The notes: generated by a model from the sequence alone, not told the origin. Numbered from the stretch's first letter, positions 1-10,803 are shown. The stretch is DNA of 64,000 nucleotides from Tritrichomonas musculus (GCA_039105265.1 JAPFFF010000007.1:2976001-3040000), one strand, 5' to 3'. Made by a program: numbers and translations.

Positions 1-1145
1 TCAATAGCACTAGTTTCTAATTTATTAGTCGCATTATTCATCTTATAGCACCTTATTGCTTCAATATCATATCCATCTTTTGTACCTCCTTGACTTGTTT
101 GATATCCTAGACCATATTTCGAAAAAGGTTCTATCTCCCCTGTCTTTAATTTTACAAAACAGTCTATTTTACACTTACCTCCATGAATCATGTAATGTAG
201 TATGTTATCAGGAGAGTAGTCATTAGGCTTATTAATCAGTTTCATGTTCCTCTCACTCCTCTTGACTTGTATGTAGGTACCATCTTCACCATACTCATTC
301 TCCTTATTTAATCCATTAACTAATCTACCATTGATATGACCTTGTATGTTATCACCTACCCATTTTGTACCATCCCATGATAAAAACCACTTATTACCAA
401 AACAATACTCATTAAACCTAAACTCTAAGTCATTAGGTATAGTATATCCTGTATCTATGTTCCATTGAAGTAACCAATATTTCTTGTTATCTATCACAAC
501 CTGACTAGTTGATGTAGGCTTATATAAGTATAGTACATCACTTTTACGTAAACTTAATGCATTATCAGCTTTTATTATAGAACACTTTATTGCCTTCTCT
601 GTCTGTAAAGAATCAGTTATATATTCATTCATTATGCTCAACTCCCCATTCAGCCACAAGGTATATGGGTTGAAGTCTAGTTTACTATCAAAAGCTATAT
701 TCATATATCCCATAATGGTACTATTATTTATACTGCATCCATTACTACTTTTAGTTATCAAAGGAGAATATACTTGACCATCCTTAACATATATGTAGAA
801 CTCCTTGACTAAATTACCACTTGTATCATATACTATATTCTTCCTCAATACTATCTTAAATATATTAGTCTGGGTTTTTATTTCGTTGAGCTTATTCATG
901 AAGTCTTCAGGCAAATTAACAAACTTAAGGATATTGTAAGTTGTTGTTGAAGACTCAAATGATACATACTGTATATTTTTATTTTTAATATCAACTTCTG
1001 GTAAACCTTCGACCTCATTAAATAAATGACCTGTCTGTACATAGTTATCTAAGTCACCCAAGGTTAATAACTGGCTACCTTTTCGAGTAGCATCCCCTAT
1101 CTTAAACTGTATATCTCCTTTAAATCTTGTAGTAGTATCACTCAT
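1..1145 (-). CDS. Polinton protein sharing a domain with the giant fibre-like protein, runs off left edge
   Basis: An open frame of 381 codons starts at 1145 (MSDTTTRFKG) and runs off the left edge, so its end is unseen. Around residues 195-265 it has a segment (LYLYKP, W.ID.GY.IP..LEFRF, W.L.WDG.KWVG) that matches residues about 806-871 of the neighbouring 1844-residue protein in order and spacing. The two genes lie on the same strand 19 bases apart. No enzyme motif is visible. The shared domain and position suggest two subunits of one surface or fibre-like assembly; this is inference. It belongs to the Polinton. Confidence 0.8.
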   Translation of the reverse strand, partial: MSDTTTRFKGDIQFKIGDATRKGSQLLTLGDLDNYVQTGHLFNEVEGLPEVDIKNKNIQYVSFESSTTTYNILKFVNLPEDFMNKLNEIKTQTNIFKIVLRKNIVYDTSGNLVKEFYIYVKDGQVYSPLITKSSNGCSINNSTIMGYMNIAFDSKLDFNPYTLWLNGELSIMNEYITDSLQTEKAIKCSIIKADNALSLRKSDVLYLYKPTSTSQVVIDNKKYWLLQWNIDTGYTIPNDLEFRFNEYCFGNKWFLSWDGTKWVGDNIQGHINGRLVNGLNKENEYGEDGTYIQVKRSERNMKLINKPNDYSPDNILHYMIHGGKCKIDCFVKLKTGEIEPFSKYGLGYQTSQGGTKDGYDIEAIRCYKMNNATNKLETSAI

Positions 1146-1164
1146 TTTAGTTAAATAAAACTTC

Positions 1165-4100
1165 TCATTCGATGTTAGCGCATTTAGCTTCAAGTGCTGC
1201 AAGTCTTGCCTCAAGAGTATCAATATATGCATCCTTCTGGTCTATCATTTCCTTCACTTCTACTTTAGTAATATAAGCAGTCATATCTATATCTTCTAAT
1301 GGATGTTTTGTACTTGACTTATTTTCAAGCTCTTTGATTTTCTCGCACATGAATGCTATTGTACCCTTTAAAGTATCGCGATATGTCTTTGCAATATTAA
1401 TACATGTATCAAATGAAACCATCATCTTATCAGCATCCTTCATTGTTATTTCAAGTTCAGGTTCATCATCTGTTTCTTCATGATATGCCCATGCAAGAAT
1501 CTTTTCTAATACATCTTCCTCTGCTAATGTCTCTGGGTTATCATTACGACGGAACCAACTTGGAATATTAAATAATCCTATTCTATTTGCTACATATGCT
1601 TCTGCTGCTACTCCTGCTATAGCTGCTGCATCACCAGGATGATGTCTAACAAACTGCCATTGACCATGTAAGAACCTTCTAGCAACATAACCTACTGCTC
1701 CCATAATAACCTGGGTAGTTGCACTTATAACACCATCTTGTTGGTACATTTCTATCACTCCATTCACAATATTAATTACATGTAGTCTTCTTCTATCTAT
1801 TGTAGCAACTACATTTCCATTATATAGTACTTGTGTTATTTCTTCACCAGTTGTTTCATCTAATGTGTCATTAAAAGCTAAAAGATTACCATGAGAATAA
1901 ATATTATCCATTAGTTCTCCTCTTTGTTCATCACTCATTTGTTCTATCATTCTTGCTGTTATTGCTGGTGTTGTTCCTGGTACTGTCCAAGTATCTGTTG
2001 TGGCAACAAGGTCATAATGCTGATATCTAACTCCATTTGCATTGACTTCTATCTGTGAATTTATTCCAACAAATCGTACTTGACCTCCACTAATATTTGC
2101 TGTAGTTGGTGCTGAATAATCAATAGTAGCAACAATTGGGTCAATAGTCTCTCCTCTATGATCAATAATATTTATCCATGCTTCCATTGTTTGGTCATTC
2201 AAGTAAGGTTCTAATCCAATATCTCCATTTTGTACAAATGGTAAATTTAATCTGTCTTGCATAGATAATTGTTCAATATCTCTCGCTGTGTATGTTGTTC
2301 CTTCCCATTCTATTGACCAATTATTATCAGTAGCTCTATGTATTCTATCTGTCATCTCAATATCAGCTGGTCTTATTAGAGTCCTTCGTTGAAATACATT
2401 ATTATGGATAATGAGTTGGTCATTATAAAACAAATCATACACATTAAACCACTCTCTTCCATGATATTGGATACGTAAGATATCAGGATGACTAGCAACT
2501 AATGCATTTCGTTCTGCTCTTGTCATATCTGCAATATCTTCTAAGGTATACTGGATTCCAGATATATTGATAACAGGAACTTGATTCCTAAGTGCAATCG
2601 TAGTTGAAGCTGTATTTGTCATTGTAGTCTGTGGTACAGTTATATCTGTTCGAATCTCATCTGTTTCATCTGTAACAACCTGTGGCTGTACTTCTCTATG
2701 AGTTCTCTCTAATGATTGCTCAGTGGTTGTGATAGTATTTGTTGCATTATCAGTATCATTATCAGTTATTGTAATCGAGGATGAATTAATATTTAATGTT
2801 TCAGTTCCATTTGTATCTGGTCTATTCCTAAAGAAGTGTAAGACATTCGAACCAAGTGTAGCAATAGCATTTCCTAACTGAGTCAGTGCATGTGTTGTCG
2901 AAAGGACAACCTGTGTAGCTGAGAATGTTGAAATAGCTCCAGCAACAGGATTTTGAACAGTTGTTGTTATTGGTAAAAATCTTTCCATAGTCATCTTATC
3001 AGCCTTCAAATCAACATTCACCAAAAACTTACCTTGAAAGCCACTACCTCCATCACCTGGATAACCACCACCACCACCACCACCTCCTCCACCATTTCCT
3101 CCTGGACCTGCTGGGAAAGGTCTTGTTTGATATGTATTAATAGTTACAGAGTTATTGGACATATTTAATGTTGAAAGGGCACTTGCAATACAAACTGTTG
3201 ATGCTAAAATATTTAATATACTATTCGCAACTGCTACACCTTGTTTAATACTATCAGTATATTCATTATACATGGCTTGAATTCTCATTTGTTCAACTAG
3301 ATTATCAACTGTCTGTTTCAATAAAGCATAATCATAGGCTAATATATCTGTGATTCCACCAACAACATTTAAATCTCGACGCATAGTCATGATATTATCA
3401 GCCCATATAATCTTTGATGAATAAATATTATAATCTGTCGATATGGTAGTGCATTTTCTTGGGTCTGGCTCTACTTCATAAAATTGTTGTTGAATAATTA
3501 TATCGAATGGATTAACTTTCACATCAAAATCAAATAATTCTTTCTCTATATATATTCGAATGTTCTTATGATTAAATCCTTCAATGATTTTAATGGAATG
3601 CCTTTTTTCTCGATGATAATTAAATGATTCGAGACAAGGATTTGACCCATAGGTATGCATAACACCTGAATTAATACAATGAGTAGGATGACAATCCCAT
3701 TTTAATTCAGTTATATTTCCATTAATATTTAGGTCAGCATAAACATATAATCCATCATCTGCATTTAATCCACTTGGTGCATCAACATACATTCTAGCTT
3801 GTTCATATTTATATCCATCTTGAGTTAAAGTACCTGAACCACTTGAATCAAAAGTTGCAGTTATTCCTTCACTTAGTATGGTTCCATCTTTCTTAACAAC
3901 CCTCCAATTGGTAAGATAATCTTTCAAGATATGAGCATAATTATCATCATCAGTTAAATCTTCCTTTATTGTTCCTTTTATCCATCTACCAATTCTTTCG
4001 TTATGTTTGATTGTTAAAGCAGGCGCACCGTCATTTGTGTTCATGTATGATATCTTTTCTGTACACATGTTTTGACAATTATTTCCTGTCCAATTTTTAC

Positions 4101-6699
4101 CATCCCATGTTAATTCCCAGTTATGACCAAATAGATAGTCTTTGAATCTAAATACTAAATTTAGTGGTATGTCATAATCTTTATCTATATCCCATCTCAT
4201 ACAATAATAATTGGATTCTTCATACGTCTTAGATGGTCTATATAAATATAACTGGTCTGATTCCTTCAAGGTAAAATACTTGGAGTCAGTTGTTGTTGTA
4301 CCTCCACTTGGAATAGAATCACATATTATTTTCCCATTTACTTTTAAGTCACCCTTTATAATATATTTACCAAGTACTGGATTCTTCTCATCTATCTCAT
4401 TAGGATTATTAATAACAGGGATACCCATACAGTCTAAAATTTTATCCCAAGCTTCAGTACTTGTAATTTGGTCTGGTATTGCTATTGCTCCGCTATTGCT
4501 TTTATCTTCTAATGATAATGATAATGGGCTTATCTCATTACATTGATAAACATAACTATTATAATCATCATTCCATACTAATTCGCCGATTCCTTGTAAA
4601 AATTGTTCTTGATAATGCCTTACTGCAATATCTCCAATATCTCGATTTGTCCTCCAATCTCTGTCATTAAGCATTTCACTAACATTGTTTCTTATAGCTA
4701 CCCATTCCCTATGGTCTATGTCCCAAACAAAATTGGCAGGTGCTTGTAAGCTAACATCTCGCCTCCAATCATTATTATCATTTGGATGTGATCTTGGCAT
4801 ATTAGCTATTGTCATTGAATTAACCCAACGACCTGACTCAAGAGACCAAACATAAGTTGGTCTTAACACTGCATTCCTATTTTGTTCAGGAACAATATTA
4901 ATAACAGGTCCCGGTTGTTCTGGTACAACAATACTTTCTTCTGGTGGATAATATTCCCATTGTCCTCTATCAGGATTATAAATCATTTCTCCTTCCGAAT
5001 GAATATTATGTTGTACTATTGTTTGTGCTATTTTATTTCCCTTTGGGTTAATTCTCCATCCAGCTGGTACATCTTCTTCACGTGGCGCTATTGCTATCCA
5101 TTCCCTATGTCCAACATCCCAGACAAAATTCCAAGGAGCTCCAAATGCAGAATTAGTCCTCCATCCAAATTGATTTGGTATATTATAAACTGCAAAACTC
5201 GTCCACATGCGAAATACTGTACACCAAACATATGAATCATTAAATAAGGATTCTCGTTGACGTGTTGGTTGTTCTGTTTGTATTCCTATTGACTGGTATT
5301 GTCTATTCATCTCATCTAAACCATTATCATATATCTCATAATCAAACATCTCTTGTGTAAATGACTCTACTTCATTTTGGAACCTGAGAGATGCAACATT
5401 ATTTCCTAGGTTCGCAATATTATGTAATAAATAACCTGATAATTGATTTACAGCTTGTAGACCTACATTCATATATTGAATTAGGTTTGAATCATTATCA
5501 CCGCCTTCATTATCACCACCTTCATTACCTCCTTGATTATCATCCTCTTCTTCACCATTACCTTCATTACCTCCTTGGTTACCTCCTTGATTATCGTGTT
5601 TGCAATTACAAGACTTGATTGTTACAACATAATCAAATAAAGCATTATGTGAATTCACTATATCTTTAATAATCTCGAATACTAAATTTAAACATTGTCC
5701 TAACGTTATATTTAAATAGTCTTGTCCACCAGGTGGTACAACATCCACTTTCATTCCATTAGCATTTCGATGTGTATAATAGTATGTAATACCTGAATGT
5801 AAAATTACATTATACAAATAAAGACCTAACATAGCTTTTGCATATTGGTCTTTATTTATATTATTATCTTTTAGATTTTGGGTATATGTCTCAAAAAACT
5901 CACGAGGACTTTTAACTTCAACTATTTGGTCTGCAACAACTTGATCAGTACTTCCTTTATATTTATATCCTATTGTTTTTAGTCTATTATCTTGAAGATT
6001 ATAATGATATTGAATAGTTCCACTAATGAATTTTTTCCAATTTTCTTCATTAAAAGCTTCATATAAGATTTTCTTTGTTGGATTTGTTGTCTTTTCATTC
6101 TTCATAATGTTCATCAATAAATCCCCTAAATTCGAGTATCCTACCTCTGCAAGATAAGGGTCTGGAGTAGGAGTTGGTATAGACTTTGGATATTGAAGAT
6201 AATGAACAGCTTTGCTTTGCCCTGTTTGTTCATCAAAAGCAATTTGTTCATATCCATCTGCTGCACACATCAATTCGGTATACATCTCATGAATAGCCTC
6301 ACATGTTTTCGATTCTTCTTCAATAAATTCATTAAATGTATTAACACAAAGTTCATCTTTTATCAACTCCTTATGTGACTCTGCTTTTTCAGGTAGTGAG
6401 TCTTCTAATAAGGGTGTCTGTTCAGGTCCTTTAAATACGTATTTTAAATAATTGGCAAATTTATTTGTAATAGGTACATTGCCGAAACCATCAAGCTTTC
6501 CTCCATTTTCGATATGATTACCAACTACTCTTTCATCTACTTCAGCCTTATTATATAAGCAACTAAATTTTGGGTAATCATCTGGGTCCTCATTTCTTAT
6601 AATATCAATATTACCTTCATCATTAACACTTATCTCTATATTTTTGTCTTTGAGCTTTTCAGCCTCACTTGATTGCAAAGAATAAAGTTTAATTGACAT
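1165..6699 (-). CDS. Giant modular fibre-like protein of the Polinton (1844 aa)
   Basis: Not a recognised enzyme. Visible modules: an acidic Gly/Asn-rich linker at about residues 370-402; a GIQTE motif near 472; two related Trp-rich units at about 490-600 and 610-720 (YVW....W, FVWD..HREW.AI, a further aromatic stretch); a KGDLKVNGKI strand near 780, a type common in tail-fibre proteins; the domain shared with the product of 1-1145 at about 806-871; a second such strand (RDLNVVGGI) near 1110; a hydrophobic stretch near 1150; a run of about ten glycines near 1205; and a C-terminal coiled coil (1800-1844). This build resembles adhesins or fibres. A role in attachment or virion decoration is inference. 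It is divergent with the gene at 6703, with only 3 bases between the two ATGs. Confidence 0.85.
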   Translation of the reverse strand: MSIKLYSLQSSEAEKLKDKNIEISVNDEGNIDIIRNEDPDDYPKFSCLYNKAEVDERVVGNHIENGGKLDGFGNVPITNKFANYLKYVFKGPEQTPLLEDSLPEKAESHKELIKDELCVNTFNEFIEEESKTCEAIHEMYTELMCAADGYEQIAFDEQTGQSKAVHYLQYPKSIPTPTPDPYLAEVGYSNLGDLLMNIMKNEKTTNPTKKILYEAFNEENWKKFISGTIQYHYNLQDNRLKTIGYKYKGSTDQVVADQIVEVKSPREFFETYTQNLKDNNINKDQYAKAMLGLYLYNVILHSGITYYYTHRNANGMKVDVVPPGGQDYLNITLGQCLNLVFEIIKDIVNSHNALFDYVVTIKSCNCKHDNQGGNQGGNEGNGEEEDDNQGGNEGGDNEGGDNDSNLIQYMNVGLQAVNQLSGYLLHNIANLGNNVASLRFQNEVESFTQEMFDYEIYDNGLDEMNRQYQSIGIQTEQPTRQRESLFNDSYVWCTVFRMWTSFAVYNIPNQFGWRTNSAFGAPWNFVWDVGHREWIAIAPREEDVPAGWRINPKGNKIAQTIVQHNIHSEGEMIYNPDRGQWEYYPPEESIVVPEQPGPVINIVPEQNRNAVLRPTYVWSLESGRWVNSMTIANMPRSHPNDNNDWRRDVSLQAPANFVWDIDHREWVAIRNNVSEMLNDRDWRTNRDIGDIAVRHYQEQFLQGIGELVWNDDYNSYVYQCNEISPLSLSLEDKSNSGAIAIPDQITSTEAWDKILDCMGIPVINNPNEIDEKNPVLGKYIIKGDLKVNGKIICDSIPSGGTTTTDSKYFTLKESDQLYLYRPSKTYEESNYYCMRWDIDKDYDIPLNLVFRFKDYLFGHNWELTWDGKNWTGNNCQNMCTEKISYMNTNDGAPALTIKHNERIGRWIKGTIKEDLTDDDNYAHILKDYLTNWRVVKKDGTILSEGITATFDSSGSGTLTQDGYKYEQARMYVDAPSGLNADDGLYVYADLNINGNITELKWDCHPTHCINSGVMHTYGSNPCLESFNYHREKRHSIKIIEGFNHKNIRIYIEKELFDFDVKVNPFDIIIQQQFYEVEPDPRKCTTISTDYNIYSSKIIWADNIMTMRRDLNVVGGITDILAYDYALLKQTVDNLVEQMRIQAMYNEYTDSIKQGVAVANSILNILASTVCIASALSTLNMSNNSVTINTYQTRPFPAGPGGNGGGGGGGGGGYPGDGGSGFQGKFLVNVDLKADKMTMERFLPITTTVQNPVAGAISTFSATQVVLSTTHALTQLGNAIATLGSNVLHFFRNRPDTNGTETLNINSSSITITDNDTDNATNTITTTEQSLERTHREVQPQVVTDETDEIRTDITVPQTTMTNTASTTIALRNQVPVINISGIQYTLEDIADMTRAERNALVASHPDILRIQYHGREWFNVYDLFYNDQLIIHNNVFQRRTLIRPADIEMTDRIHRATDNNWSIEWEGTTYTARDIEQLSMQDRLNLPFVQNGDIGLEPYLNDQTMEAWINIIDHRGETIDPIVATIDYSAPTTANISGGQVRFVGINSQIEVNANGVRYQHYDLVATTDTWTVPGTTPAITARMIEQMSDEQRGELMDNIYSHGNLLAFNDTLDETTGEEITQVLYNGNVVATIDRRRLHVINIVNGVIEMYQQDGVISATTQVIMGAVGYVARRFLHGQWQFVRHHPGDAAAIAGVAAEAYVANRIGLFNIPSWFRRNDNPETLAEEDVLEKILAWAYHEETDDEPELEITMKDADKMMVSFDTCINIAKTYRDTLKGTIAFMCEKIKELENKSSTKHPLEDIDMTAYITKVEVKEMIDQKDAYIDTLEARLAALEAKCANIE

Positions 6700-6702
6700 T
6701 TT

Positions 6703-7452
6703 ATGAATTATAAAATGTTAGTATCAGTACAGAGTACAAATGCTGATGAATATAATAAGGTATCTATCAATTTGGATATACCATGGAAGTGTAAATATAT
6801 TAAATATTTTGTATCTTCAATTAATACAATAAGTAATATTATGTTGAGTACGAAAGATGATTATATAGAGTTTACACATAACAGTATTCCATTCAAGCTT
6901 AAATTCGAAGATAGATATAATTATACCATCAAGCAAATAGAAGCAGTTTTAAATCCACTTGCGGAGGTATCTTTTAAATATAATGATACTACTCGTACAT
7001 TTACAATAAAGACACAAACACCGTTAACAATAACCTCTATTTCCCATAGGGCTGCTTTATTAACTGGTTTATATAATACTTCATTGCCTATTGTGTTACC
7101 ATCAAATGCAACATATAATATTAAAGACATCCCAATATTAAATCATACTAAGTTGTATCTAGTATCACTACAAGGTAATGCCATATATTCCAATATAGGT
7201 GAACAACAATATACACCTTCAGTCATTGGTAGTATCAATACATTCACTTTAGATAATAAACCACTTATATATGATTTCGAAACTGAAAGTAAACCATTAA
7301 AAATAAAAACATATACAGATTCATTAAAGTTTTTAGAATTAAGTTTAGTAGATTTTCAATATCAGCCGATATTGTTAAAAAGTCCTTTGTTCATAACTAT
7401 CAAAATTAAACCATCTAACTCGACTGATGTCAATGATGTTTTAACTACGTAA
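6703..7452 (+). CDS. Probable minor capsid (penton-like) protein of the Polinton
   Basis: 249 residues, rich in beta strand by eye. The C-terminal half (a LYLVSLQGN strand, then SVIGSINTF, LIYDFE, TDSLKFLELSLVDFQ and SPLFITIKIKP) has the alternating pattern of a jelly-roll or spike-like capsid protein and resembles the smaller capsid proteins of Polintons as I recall them. It is the only long plus-strand gene in this part of the element and faces the giant fibre-like gene. It converges on the polymerase gene, overlapping its end by 8 bases (7445-7452). ATGs at 6703 and 6715 are both possible starts. The assignment rests on pattern, not on a catalytic motif; an alternative is a fibre-associated protein. 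Confidence 0.5.
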   Translation: MNYKMLVSVQSTNADEYNKVSINLDIPWKCKYIKYFVSSINTISNIMLSTKDDYIEFTHNSIPFKLKFEDRYNYTIKQIEAVLNPLAEVSFKYNDTTRTFTIKTQTPLTITSISHRAALLTGLYNTSLPIVLPSNATYNIKDIPILNHTKLYLVSLQGNAIYSNIGEQQYTPSVIGSINTFTLDNKPLIYDFETESKPLKIKTYTDSLKFLELSLVDFQYQPILLKSPLFITIKIKPSNSTDVNDVLTT

Positions 7453-10400
7453 ACCTAAGAGTACGTGCAAATTTGGGTAAGTTGGTTTGTTGAAATGTCT
7501 TTGACTTCCTGAATGCATTCGAACCATCCAACAAATCAAATGTCATACTTTCTCCTTCATGCATTCTTTCAAAAAGCTCTTCAACTGAGATACCCATCCT
7601 TTTGCACTTGTTGAGAATAACTTGTTTTGGAATTCCTTTGAGTCTAATATGATATCCTTCATTTCCTTGTTCATCAACCAAGATATCGAGGTAGCTCTTT
7701 TTACCAAGTGCAATGAGTTTTCTTGAGTGTATTTCCCCTTGACTACCTTCGAACTCATCAAAGTCATTATGAAACTGACACATATTTTTTCCAATAAGAG
7801 GTTGATGATACTTGAACTGGAATAAGTCAGCTATCCTTGGTACATCTTTTTCAAGTACATGCATACTATCAGTATCTTGATAAAAGATAGGTATACCTGC
7901 TTGCTCAGCTGTAGCCATAACCCTGTTCATTAAGTGCTTACTCCAAGAGAGAACGCTTGCACCAAATTGAGGTAGGTTGAAATGGTCATTAATTGGTTTC
8001 AACTTCTTGACATAGCACTTATCAATATTAGCATCTTCAACAACCTCCTTGATAAAGTTGTAGTTCCTCCAGAGGTACTTGTATAGTTGGCTTTTTGGTA
8101 CTGTCTTGGTTTCAGTCTTTGTTGCTTTCAATATTGACTTGCCATATATGGAGTTGAGGAGGAGCTTTATTGTTTGTTCAAGAGGGTTCTTTTGCTTTTT
8201 ATAACTTGCCCTGAGATTAAAGAGCTTCTCAATGAACTCATTGATTTTCTTGTTAAATCCTTCATCAAAGTAATAGCCACGTATTAACTCATATTCAACA
8301 TCATAAAATTCGAACAAGTCCATGAGACCTACTTTATCGATATAATAATGGTCAACAAGGAAATTGCCGAATATTTTACTACCTGCTTCATTCCTTGTAA
8401 ATACTTGTCCAAATTTATATGGCTCTTTTGATTTACATTCGAGTTTCTTGATGTTGACTTCGATAAAGAATGTATCATATTGCATAAGTTGTTCATGTGT
8501 TGTACCTTGTGATATTACTTTAGGTCTTCCTAATGGTATACCATCCATAACATACATTGCAGATGGATATAAGCTAACTGCATCAAAGTCTTGTATCTTT
8601 CCTTCGATGTATTGCTTTTCATTACCTGCTGTCATTGTTCTTCCACCAGAGACACATCGTTGTATGAAGTCTTGACACTTACCTGATAGTTCATAACATC
8701 CATCAAAGCAACCATATTTCTTGGCAAAGCAGTATCCAATAGCACTTATAGATATAAAATCATGAACACCATACATATCTGTCTTTGTTTCTTTAAAGAC
8801 TGCTTTCAGGTCTTCATTAAATTTTTCCATTCCCTTCATCAAAACAATACAGTCCTTGAAACAATAGAAGATGGCATATTTAATGATGTCGATTTTGCCA
8901 TCATTATAGCAATTTGCGATTTTTGCATTTTCGATAATCTGCTTGCAGTTTGCATCAAGTTGTGCTTTCGATAACTTATCTGCATTTTCATCGATGTATT
9001 GCTGTTGGAACTCAGTAGCATCAACAATTCTTCTTTGAATGTTCTCTTGTGTATATAGCTTATATGCCATGACTTCCTTGTGAACATTGAGGTTGAACAT
9101 TGTAGCAAATTTACTTAATGCTTGAGGTATTATACTATATGAGTTCCTGAATGTTAATCGCTTTTTGACTTTCCTTGTACCTTCTTCGAATAATGTCATG
9201 ATGATTTGCAACACAGTTCCACTTCGTTCTGTTATCTGTGTATCCCATCCAGGTGTGTTAATGAAAAAACATGCATCATACTTGAGGTTATGAAAATATG
9301 TTAATGAGCCACTCCATAAATAATTCAAGAGCTTCTGTCCACAATCTTCACCTTGAATAGATATTTTATGTATGTTGGCTCCATCTCGAAAGATCGTACA
9401 ATTGAGATATGGTATATGTGGACTGACTGTCGAGTTTGTTTCGAAGTCACTATAATAAATCCTTGACCATGTATTTTGTTTCTTTTTATTATTCTCAATG
9501 AGTCTTGTACTATGTTCTGCATTATATTCGAGACTTACATAGTCATTAACATGTTCATATTCAGTTGTGTTGATAATATCCATTTCGCATGCTTTGATTT
9601 CTTCAAATAGATGTAACTCAAACATCTTTTGGAAAAAGGTTATTGGTTTGATTCCTTCATGTTTATAGTCTTTGACAGTCTTTCCATTTTTCTCCAATCT
9701 TGCTATCATACATCTTTTGTCAAAAGGCATATATGCAAATGTTCTATCAAGTTCTTCATAGTGTTGAAGGTAGAATAATGTACAAGGTATTTTCCTGTTG
9801 AGCATATAATGGTCTTTGAACAATATCAGGTTAACTTCTCTTTTAAAATCAACAGACCATTTTTTCTTTCTGGTGTTGATTCTTGTTTCATACTTGTATT
9901 TATCAGGTTGTTCAACAATTCTAATGATACTAAAATTGCACTTGAACTTTTTAGCTACTTCTTCTATCTTGTTATTGGGTATGGCTCTTGTTTGAACAAA
10001 AAATCGTAAGTCATCTATTTCATCATCAGTGAACACACCTGATTGTATACAAGCATATACAAAACAATTATCTCTGTAGTTCTCTTTCCTTACCTCATGA
10101 AAGATTTGGTATGTAGATAAGTCTATAGGTGATAGATTGATGTATGGGAAAAAACTACCTTCTGGTGTATTTCGATAGTCTTCATCAATTTCGACTTCAT
10201 CATCATAGATTTCATGAGTATCCATATCTTGCATCTTGGTTCTAAAATGAACACCATCATTTGTTTTGTTCATGTCAATAAATTGTACCTCATATCGAAC
10301 TGGAATGAACATGTTTGAGATATATGGATTAGTGTCTGATTGGTCTTCACTTAAATCAAGTTCTCCTGTTATATGTCCTAATGTACTTTCGATGTTGTGC

Positions 10401-10729
10401 TTATCACTGAGTGTGAAGTACTTATAAGTTCCATCAAGTGCAATTGCTTTAACAATAGGTCTTCCAACATTTTTCTTTTTATGTATCTGTCGTAGTGCTT
10501 CCGTAAATGCGTACCTCTTATCTTCATCTTGATTGATGTCTGTAGCAAAACCAATACCTTGTCCTGCAGGAATCATGAGCTTCCTCATTTCTTCTTTAAA
10601 TTTGTCTTTCTTTTGGTATTGTTTTGCACGTCGATTATATTCACGACGAAACTGTGATTTTGTATCAGCATAGACATCTCCAATAGCATCTAAAAAATTG
10701 TCTTCAATGTCCTTGTTCATGTTTAACAT
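7445..10729 (-). CDS. POLB: Family B DNA polymerase, protein-primed type (Polinton POLB)
   Basis: Copies the element. An exonuclease motif (SDFET) lies near residue 425 counted from the start used here, with a second exonuclease motif (FHNLKYDA) after it. Polymerase motif A (DFDAVSLYPSAM) is near 715, motif B (LLLNSIYGKS) near 855 and motif C (YQDTDS) near 950. At about 1095 residues the length is normal for Polinton polymerases. An ATG exists at 10762, but a host-type initiator (TCACTTTTATTTT, 10742-10730) falls downstream of it, so I take 10729 as the start (10720 also possible). The upstream neighbour at 10804 is co-oriented. Looks whole. Confidence 0.95.
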   Translation of the reverse strand: MLNMNKDIEDNFLDAIGDVYADTKSQFRREYNRRAKQYQKKDKFKEEMRKLMIPAGQGIGFATDINQDEDKRYAFTEALRQIHKKKNVGRPIVKAIALDGTYKYFTLSDKHNIESTLGHITGELDLSEDQSDTNPYISNMFIPVRYEVQFIDMNKTNDGVHFRTKMQDMDTHEIYDDEVEIDEDYRNTPEGSFFPYINLSPIDLSTYQIFHEVRKENYRDNCFVYACIQSGVFTDDEIDDLRFFVQTRAIPNNKIEEVAKKFKCNFSIIRIVEQPDKYKYETRINTRKKKWSVDFKREVNLILFKDHYMLNRKIPCTLFYLQHYEELDRTFAYMPFDKRCMIARLEKNGKTVKDYKHEGIKPITFFQKMFELHLFEEIKACEMDIINTTEYEHVNDYVSLEYNAEHSTRLIENNKKKQNTWSRIYYSDFETNSTVSPHIPYLNCTIFRDGANIHKISIQGEDCGQKLLNYLWSGSLTYFHNLKYDACFFINTPGWDTQITERSGTVLQIIMTLFEEGTRKVKKRLTFRNSYSIIPQALSKFATMFNLNVHKEVMAYKLYTQENIQRRIVDATEFQQQYIDENADKLSKAQLDANCKQIIENAKIANCYNDGKIDIIKYAIFYCFKDCIVLMKGMEKFNEDLKAVFKETKTDMYGVHDFISISAIGYCFAKKYGCFDGCYELSGKCQDFIQRCVSGGRTMTAGNEKQYIEGKIQDFDAVSLYPSAMYVMDGIPLGRPKVISQGTTHEQLMQYDTFFIEVNIKKLECKSKEPYKFGQVFTRNEAGSKIFGNFLVDHYYIDKVGLMDLFEFYDVEYELIRGYYFDEGFNKKINEFIEKLFNLRASYKKQKNPLEQTIKLLLNSIYGKSILKATKTETKTVPKSQLYKYLWRNYNFIKEVVEDANIDKCYVKKLKPINDHFNLPQFGASVLSWSKHLMNRVMATAEQAGIPIFYQDTDSMHVLEKDVPRIADLFQFKYHQPLIGKNMCQFHNDFDEFEGSQGEIHSRKLIALGKKSYLDILVDEQGNEGYHIRLKGIPKQVILNKCKRMGISVEELFERMHEGESMTFDLLDGSNAFRKSKTFQQTNLPKFARTLRFT

Positions 10730-10742
10730 AAAATAAAAGTGA
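10730..10742 (-). promoter_or_regulatory. Initiator-type promoter of the polymerase gene
   Basis: TCACTTTTATTTT on the minus strand fits the trichomonad initiator TCA(C/T)(T/A), with the A of TCA at 10740, 11 bases before the ATG at 10729. The same string precedes the host glucanotransferase gene at 60319. It decides the polymerase start. Confidence 0.6.
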
Positions 10743-10803
10743 AACGATAAAAATAAAAACAAAGAAAAAGTTAAAAAAATTATTTTTTTAGTTATGACCT
10801 ATC

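Noticed and set aside
4211-5618. Several plus-strand frames inside the giant fibre-like gene
   Set aside because: They overlap a continuous 1844-codon frame with clear modules and have no initiator or motif of their own.
10730-10762. Upstream ATG of the polymerase (MFLFLSFHFYF) as a signal peptide
   Set aside because: It lies before the initiator at 10740, so it would not be in the transcript; a signal peptide is not expected for this enzyme.
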